Source: an uncultured Ruminiclostridium sp.
GTDB taxonomy: Bacteria; Bacillota; Clostridia; Oscillospirales; Ruminococcaceae
Assembly: GCA_910585505.1 (NCBI GenBank)
Contig: CAJUFF010000101.1
Coordinates: 1 to 10,759 of the forward strand
Direction of reading: 5' to 3'
DNA: 10,759 bases
How positions within the stretch are numbered: position 1 is the stretch's first letter; each line of letters opens with the position of its first letter. The position numbers were made by a program, and so were the translations under genes. The notes beneath the pieces were generated by a model. It saw only the letters and a program-made list of their open reading frames with translations, did not search any database and was not told the DNA's origin. Positions 6,899-10,759 of this stretch are shown piece by piece.

Positions 6899-6921
6899 AA
6901 TATGGGAGTTTATACCACAAA
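6886..6921. promoter_or_regulatory. Candidate operator: inverted repeat over the -10 of the LytTR regulator gene
   Basis: Arms TTTGCGGTATAA (6886-6897) and TTATACCACAAA (6910-6921) pair at 11 of 12 positions around a 12-base centre. The left arm covers most of the TATAAT, and the predicted transcription start falls in the centre, so the whole repeat would not be present in the RNA. It is therefore better read as a DNA-binding site than as an RNA hairpin. The binding protein is unknown; the LytTR regulator encoded downstream is one candidate, although LytTR sites are usually direct repeats. Confidence 0.5.
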
Positions 6922-6945
6922 CAAAACCGAAAAGAGAAATTACCT

Positions 6946-7665
6946 ATGAAAATCGCAATATGTGACGACAGCGAGGAAATACGGCTTGAAATTGCCGAGC
7001 TGATTAAGGAACAATGTCCCGAAGCCGCAATATATCACTTTTCATCGGGAGAGGGAATAATCGGCTCACCCAATGAGTACGATATTATTTTCTTGGATAT
7101 AGCTATGGGCGGGATTTCGGGTCTCGAAGCGGCAGAGCTTTTGAGAGAGAGGCAGGAAAAAAGCGGGGGCAAAAAAAGTATCATCATCTTTGTCACCGCT
7201 TTTAAAGAGCATATGCCGGAGGCGTTCGACGTAAACGCCTTTCATTATCTTATCAAGCCTCCGGACAGAGAAAAACTTGCCCGCGTTCTGGAGCGTGCTC
7301 TGAAAGAAGCAAACTTTGCCGAAAGTACCGAATGTATCGTGATAAAATCCTTCGGGAAACAGCGAAAGCTTTTTCTTCACGATATTTATTACATCGAGAG
7401 CAGCAACAAAAAGACCGTTTATCATACCAAAAACGGAATCTACGAGGCTTATGGAAAAATGGAGGAGCTTGAGGCAAAATTAAGCGGGAGCTTTTACCGC
7501 TGTCATCGCTGCTTTCTTGTAAATTTAGAAAACGTCTCCTCCTACGGCTATGACGAGATAAGGACGGTAAACGGTGAAAGACTTATTTTAGCGAAAAAGA
7601 AGTATCCCGACTTTGTGAAGGCATATTTAAGATACGCTAAAGGGGGCGGAATAGTAAATGTATAA
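6946..7665 (+). CDS. LytTR-family response regulator (AgrA-like)
   Basis: This 239-residue response regulator has a receiver domain (about 2-120) and a LytTR DNA-binding domain (about 130-232). Receiver residues are Asp7/Asp8 (CDDS), phospho-acceptor Asp51 in IIFLDIAM, Thr84 and Lys104 in YLIKPPD. The LytTR part carries FYRCHRCFLVNLENV and a final KKKYPDFVKAYLRY, typical of the AgrA/VirR class, which binds short direct repeats about one or two helical turns apart. The ATG at 6946 follows only a weak purine-rich site (AAAGAG, ending about 10 bases upstream), so expression may be modest. The gene overlaps the kinase start by 8 bases. It is divergent from vanW across a 237-bp shared region, which makes control of the van genes plausible but unproven. 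Confidence 0.93.
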   Translation: MKIAICDDSEEIRLEIAELIKEQCPEAAIYHFSSGEGIIGSPNEYDIIFLDIAMGGISGLEAAELLRERQEKSGGKKSIIIFVTAFKEHMPEAFDVNAFHYLIKPPDREKLARVLERALKEANFAESTECIVIKSFGKQRKLFLHDIYYIESSNKKTVYHTKNGIYEAYGKMEELEAKLSGSFYRCHRCFLVNLENVSSYGYDEIRTVNGERLILAKKKYPDFVKAYLRYAKGGGIVNV

Positions 7666-9109
7666 CGTGTTTTACGACGTTATGAGCTTTGTAATGCTTT
7701 TCGTACGATACGGGGCGAGTTCTTTCCTGTGCTTAAGCTACACAAGATATTTTCTGAAGGAAAAAAACGGGAAAAATGTTACCCTTATTGTCTGGAGCGT
7801 AATGTATGTTTTGGGTGCGGCGGTGATTTATTTTGCCTTTGATACGGTTAATGTATTCCAGAACATAATTTGCACTGCGGCGAAGATCGCGTTTCTGCTG
7901 ATACTTCAGCGGCTTCTTTTTCATAAGGGCGGCGCGATAAACCTTTTTATCGTATTCAGCTTTCTGGCGGGACGGGATCTTACGGTTTCCGTTATAGCGG
8001 TGCTGACTTATCAGCTTATGGGCGATATGTCCATGGGAATACTCAACAGTTTAGCCGAAAGCGCCGACAGCGGTTACGAAGCGTTTCTGATTGAACACGG
8101 GCAGACGCTGCTTTTTACATTGGACATAATTATAACGATTGCCGCCGTGGCTGGATATACGGCTATTCTCGGATTTTATCTCAAAATAATAAAAAAAAGC
8201 TTCAAGAAAAAGGAACATAGGCTTCAGCGCAGGGAAAGCGTTTTTCTTATGCTTCCTCTTGTGGCTTCCCTTTGTATAGCAATCACGGTAAGAATGATGG
8301 AGTTCAGCGAAACGGGGGAGCCGTACTGGGATATTTTTGAGCTTGTGCCTGTTGCGAAGCTGTTTATACCCATTACAGACATTTTGCTTTTGGGCACCAA
8401 CATAGCCGCGGTGATACTGTTTCAGAGCATGTTGGAATACAACGATGAAAAAAACAAGCGCGACCTTCTGGAGAGTCAGATATCACAAATGCGCGGGGAA
8501 ATAGCGGAAATACAGGATATTTATTCGGATATACGGGGACTCAGGCACGATATGAAAAATCATATCGAAAATATTTCCCTTTACGTAAAACGAACGGGCG
8601 CCGAGGACGATCGTCTCTCAGAATATATAGGCAGCATGAGCAAAACAGTGGACAGGCTGGACTTTTCCTTTAACACGGGAAATCCCATTTGCGACGTAAT
8701 TATACACCGTAAAAAGGGCGAAGCCGAGAAAAAGGGAATAAGCTTTAAATCGGATTTTACCTTTCCCGAAACGGATAAGCTTGATTCTTACGACGTGGGG
8801 GTGATTCTCGGAAACTCGCTGGAAAACGCGGTTGAAGCCTGCGCAAAAGTAAAGGAGCCTTATATTTTCCTGCGTTCTTACGTTAAAGGGAGCCTGTTTT
8901 TTATCGAAACGGAAAATAATTTTTCAGGGTCGCTTAATCTTTGCGAAAAAAGCGGGCTTCCTTTTACCACCAAAGAAGAATCATCGCACGGCTTCGGTTT
9001 GTCCAATATAGAGAGGACTGCTAAGAAGTATATGGGCGATATTGACGTTTCCGCTGAAGAAAAGTGCGGAAAAAGCGTATTCGTCCTTACAGTTATGCTT
9101 CATATGTGA
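7658..9109 (+). CDS. GHKL-type sensor histidine kinase (AgrC-like)
   Basis: This 483-residue membrane kinase is the partner of the upstream LytTR regulator. The first 270 or so residues hold six or seven hydrophobic segments, as in AgrC-type peptide sensors. A coiled linker (about 270-290) leads to LRHDMKNHIENI with phospho-acceptor His297. The ATPase domain shows GNSLENAVEAC (385-395, Asn390) and GFGLSNIERTAKKYMG (from 445), the GHKL pattern without a classical HisKA dimerisation box. The ATG at 7658 overlaps the regulator gene, with a GGGGGCGGA ribosome site inside it. No agrB-like protease or signal-peptide gene is visible beside it, so the ligand is unknown; it need not be a peptide. Confidence 0.93.
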   Translation: MYNVFYDVMSFVMLFVRYGASSFLCLSYTRYFLKEKNGKNVTLIVWSVMYVLGAAVIYFAFDTVNVFQNIICTAAKIAFLLILQRLLFHKGGAINLFIVFSFLAGRDLTVSVIAVLTYQLMGDMSMGILNSLAESADSGYEAFLIEHGQTLLFTLDIIITIAAVAGYTAILGFYLKIIKKSFKKKEHRLQRRESVFLMLPLVASLCIAITVRMMEFSETGEPYWDIFELVPVAKLFIPITDILLLGTNIAAVILFQSMLEYNDEKNKRDLLESQISQMRGEIAEIQDIYSDIRGLRHDMKNHIENISLYVKRTGAEDDRLSEYIGSMSKTVDRLDFSFNTGNPICDVIIHRKKGEAEKKGISFKSDFTFPETDKLDSYDVGVILGNSLENAVEACAKVKEPYIFLRSYVKGSLFFIETENNFSGSLNLCEKSGLPFTTKEESSHGFGLSNIERTAKKYMGDIDVSAEEKCGKSVFVLTVMLHM

Positions 9110-9120
9110 CAAAAACAAAT

Positions 9121-9149
9121 TTCGCGCCCAAAAAAGCACCGTTCGCGCC
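9121..9149. repeat. Pair of 8-bp direct repeats 21 bp apart
   Basis: TTCGCGCC occurs at 9121-9128 and again at 9142-9149, exactly 21 bp (two helical turns) apart. They start 12 bases after the kinase stop codon and end 8 bases before the -35 part of the sigma-28-type promoter. The phase suits a regulator binding one face of the DNA. Two short GC-rich copies could also arise by chance. Confidence 0.45.
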
Positions 9150-9156
9150 ATAACGC

Positions 9157-9183
9157 TAAAGTTTAACTTTTTTCTGCCGAATA
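9157..9183 (+). promoter_or_regulatory. Sigma-28 (FliA/SigD)-type flagellar promoter
   Basis: TAAAGTTT at 9157-9164 is followed after 11 bases by GCCGAATA at 9176-9183. The known sigma-28 consensus is TAAAGTTT-N11-GCCGATAA in enterobacteria and TAAA-N14-16-GCCGATAT in Bacillus, so the -35 part and the spacing match exactly and the -10 differs only at its end. Transcription would begin near 9190, at the base of hairpin A. The downstream FlxA-like gene fits, since flxA of E. coli is a sigma-28-dependent gene. Confidence 0.75.
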
Positions 9184-9191
9184 AATATACA

Positions 9192-9224
9192 GATGAAACG
9201 GCTGACCCCTTTGCCGATTTCATC
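9192..9224 (+). promoter_or_regulatory. Leader hairpin A at the predicted transcript 5' end
   Basis: GATGAAACGGC (9192-9202) pairs with GCCG-A-TTTCATC (9213-9224) over 11 base pairs with one bulged A and a 10-base loop. It begins within a few bases of the predicted sigma-28 transcription start, so the mRNA would carry a 5'-terminal stem-loop. Such structures often slow 5'-end-dependent decay. No known riboswitch is recognised. Confidence 0.6.
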
Positions 9225-9240
9225 AGGCGTACACCATAGC

Positions 9241-9319
9241 CGGTATTTTCCGCAACGCCGCTGCTTTCGGCTACGGACGGAAAAGTCCATGCCGAAGTTT
9301 GCGGCGATAAAAAATACCG
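9241..9319 (+). promoter_or_regulatory. Leader structure B: nested long hairpin
   Basis: The outer stem is CGGTATTTT (9241-9249) with AAAATACCG (9311-9319), 9 bp. A middle stem is CGCCGC (9256-9261) with GCGGCG (9301-9306). The inner stem is TTCGGC (9266-9271) with GCCGAA (9291-9296), and the tip is GGAC (9275-9278) with GTCC (9285-9288) around a GGAAAA loop. A competing middle pairing is CCGCAA (9250-9255) with TTGCGG (9299-9304); the two cannot coexist. The structure ends 36 bases before the ATG at 9356. I find no match to c-di-GMP, preQ1, SAM or other riboswitch consensus that I know. Confidence 0.6.
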
Positions 9320-9355
9320 AAAATTTTATTATTAAGAAGGTAATAAACAAATAAA

Positions 9356-9817
9356 ATGAGTTTTAATCATATAAATACAACAAATAAAAAAGAAAAGACC
9401 GATATTTGCCGCTCCGAAAAAAGCTATTCCGCTTACGGTCATAAAGCGGGCGATTTTTCCGAAATATTGAAGGAAGCGAGAAGAGCAACGAACGATCCGA
9501 ATCAGGAACGGGAATTTGTTAAAAAAACGGAATCGGATTCGGAACAAGAATCCGAATGGGAACAAAAACAACTTAAAATATCCGGGCCCACCGAAGCGGA
9601 AAAGCGTCAGGTCGCGGCGGAACAGGCGGCAAAGCGCAGGCGTCTGGCAAAATATATGATGTTCTTAGAGGAAACCTCCATCAAACGTGCCGAGGAGGAA
9701 ATGGAGATGATTGCCAAACGCAGCAAAAAGGACTTAAGGAATACCCGTTACAGAGCCAAGTCGGCGTATTTCCCTGTTTCCTATGCGGGCTGCGCTGCGG
9801 ATATCGGCGAAGATTAG
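9356..9817 (+). CDS. Hypothetical charged protein behind a sigma-28-type promoter
   Basis: I do not recognise this 153-residue protein. It is very hydrophilic, rich in Lys, Glu and Arg, without a signal peptide or membrane segment. Residues about 75-125 (AEKRQVAAEQAAKRRRLAKY and the EEEMEMIAKRSKKD stretch) look strongly helical and possibly coiled-coil. The C-terminal 20 residues are less charged (AYFPVSYAGCAADIGED). The ATG at 9356 is the only plausible start, because an in-frame TAA lies 10 bases upstream; the nearest ribosome-like site, GAAGG at 9336-9340, is 15 bases away, which is long and suggests weak or regulated translation. It is first after the sigma-28-type promoter and structured leader and 70 bases before the FlxA-like gene, so a motility-linked role is inferred. 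Real expression is likely but unproven. Confidence 0.7.
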   Translation: MSFNHINTTNKKEKTDICRSEKSYSAYGHKAGDFSEILKEARRATNDPNQEREFVKKTESDSEQESEWEQKQLKISGPTEAEKRQVAAEQAAKRRRLAKYMMFLEETSIKRAEEEMEMIAKRSKKDLRNTRYRAKSAYFPVSYAGCAADIGED

Positions 9818-9887
9818 TCACAATATAACAGTTTTGTCAAGCTAATTACTTGACCCAATAAAAACATTGCGAAAGGAAGTACATATT

Positions 9888-10634
9888 ATGCAGATCACGG
9901 GAATCCAGACACAGGGCAATAACAACATGGGAGTAAACAAACAGCAGAGCGAGGACAGCGTTATCAAAAACGCCCAGAGCCAAATTGAAGAGCTGAGAAA
10001 ACAGCTCCAGCAGCTTGCCGAAAACAAGGATATGGACCCCAAAGCCAAAACCGAGAAAAAGCAGCAGCTTCAGCAGCAAATTGCCGATCTTAACGCTCAG
10101 ATAAGACAAAGACAGGCGGAGCTACGCAAGGAGAAACAATCTCCTAAGGAATCCGCCCAAAAAGCCGCTGAGAAGGAAGCGGCAAGTGATGCCGCAAAAA
10201 AGGCGGATGGTTTTGATACGGGATTTTCAAAGGCAACAGCGGGCGCGATTATTTCCGCTTCCAACTCCCTTGACTTTGCCGATTCCATGAACGAAGTCAG
10301 CGTGAAGCTGAACGGAAGAGCAAGAGAGCTTTCGGCAGAGATTGAAACCGACGCCAAAAGAGGCGCGGATACTACGGCAAAACAGGCGGAGCTTGATAAA
10401 GTCAACAATGGCGTGAAAAATTCAAAAGCCGCAGCCGCCGATGCTCTGAACGAAGCGGACGGAAAGCTTAAAAACGCTGCCGAAACTGACGAAACGCTTG
10501 GAGAAATCAAGGAAAAAGACGAAAACAACGGGGAAGAAGAGGATATCAGAACCGACGGAATGTACGATAAGAACGGAAACAGGATTGAGGAAAAGGACGA
10601 AAGCGCCGAAAGAGAATATGAGGATAAGGCATAA
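9888..10634 (+). CDS. FlxA-like family protein
   Basis: This 248-residue soluble protein has a long coiled coil at about 25-85 (SQIEELRKQLQQLAENKDMD, then a Gln-rich repeat and IADLNAQIRQRQAEL), the pattern of the FlxA-like family. A middle helical region (110-180) contains SASNSLDFADSMNEVSVKLN and GRARELSAEIETDAKRGAD, and the tail (200-248) is very acidic. FlxA of E. coli is flagellar-regulon controlled, but its function is not known. The start is the ATG at 9888, with AAGGAAG about 8 bases upstream; an in-frame TTG at 9867 lacks a ribosome site. A short inverted repeat GTCAAG-N7-CTTGAC lies in the 70-base gap before it. No separate clear promoter is seen, so transcription from the sigma-28 site upstream is likely. 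Confidence 0.85.
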   Translation: MQITGIQTQGNNNMGVNKQQSEDSVIKNAQSQIEELRKQLQQLAENKDMDPKAKTEKKQQLQQQIADLNAQIRQRQAELRKEKQSPKESAQKAAEKEAASDAAKKADGFDTGFSKATAGAIISASNSLDFADSMNEVSVKLNGRARELSAEIETDAKRGADTTAKQAELDKVNNGVKNSKAAAADALNEADGKLKNAAETDETLGEIKEKDENNGEEEDIRTDGMYDKNGNRIEEKDESAEREYEDKA

Positions 10635-10717
10635 TGACTGTAGATTAGTATAATTACGTTTAAAACTGTGAATGTTGCGTTACTTTAAAAGGTAAGTTTT
10701 CTTGAAAGGAGCCAACT

Positions 10718-10759
10718 ATAAAAAAGTCAATAGGAAAATGGAAAAAAGTTAAAAAAATT
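10718..10759 (+). CDS. Partial N-terminus of a further gene, apparent AUA start
   Basis: From 10718 the frame reads I/M-KKSIGKWKKVKKI to the window end, 14 codons without a stop. AAAGGAG at 10705-10711 lies 6 bases upstream, ideal for initiation. A TGA at 10703-10705 closes the frame upstream, and only AAG, GAG, CCA and ACT separate it from ATA, so no ATG, GTG or TTG can be the start. ATG at 10738 is in another frame and stops after three further codons. The basic N-terminus could precede a membrane segment, as in chemotaxis receptors, but too little is present to identify it. Confidence 0.4.
   Translation, partial: MKKSIGKWKKVKKI

Noticed and set aside
9190..9319. c-di-GMP riboswitch, attractive for a motility operon
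   Set aside because: The conserved class I and class II core sequences I know are not present.
10097..10528. Open frame of 143 residues antisense to the FlxA-like gene
   Set aside because: Its Ser/Ala/Phe-rich composition is the mirror of the Lys/Glu/Ala-rich sense gene, and it has no ribosome site or domain.
10638..10654. TATAAT at 10649-10654 as a promoter for the last partial gene
   Set aside because: The -35 position at 17-bp spacing reads AAGGCA and overlaps the end of the FlxA-like gene; support is too weak to list.

Overview
The window looks like a chromosomal segment from a Gram-positive member of the Clostridia, probably a motile gut Oscillospirales or Lachnospirales-type bacterium. 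The basis is moderate GC content with AT-rich intergenic gaps, strong AGGAG-type ribosome sites, VncRS-like and AgrCA-like two-component systems, a vanG-type peptidoglycan cluster and a FlxA-like protein. The genus cannot be fixed from this sequence.

Layout. (1) Positions 1-2822, plus strand: a 19-bp perfect inverted repeat, a lone ABC-transporter ATPase, then an OmpR-family response regulator and its HisKA-type kinase. They resemble the ABC-transporter-linked VncR/VncS class more than classical VanR/VanS. (2) Positions 2791-6708, minus strand: four genes in the order VanW, D-Ala-D-Ser-type ligase, VanXY-type D,D-peptidase, VanT-type membrane domain. This is the order of the structural half of vanG operons. 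Two things are unusual: the VanT homologue ends after its membrane domain and has no serine racemase domain, and a MITE-like element sits between the ligase and VanXY genes. (3) Positions 6709-9109: a divergent intergenic region, then a LytTR response regulator and a GHKL (AgrC-like) kinase on the plus strand. Their position back to back with vanW makes them the best local candidates for controlling the van genes. (4) Positions 9110-10759, plus strand: a close match to a flagellar sigma-28 promoter, a strongly structured leader, a 153-residue charged protein of unknown function, a FlxA-like coiled-coil protein, and the first codons of a further gene whose only visible start would be AUA.

How the parts may work together. 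The ligase would make D-Ala-D-Ser. The VanXY enzyme would remove D-Ala-D-Ala and trim D-Ala-ended precursors. VanW is a conserved accessory protein of unknown function, and the VanT membrane domain may import L-serine. D-serine would have to come from a racemase elsewhere, because none is encoded here. The sigma-28 block looks like a separate motility-linked operon. Gene family calls rest on motifs and remembered family sequences; regulatory calls are inferences from DNA patterns.
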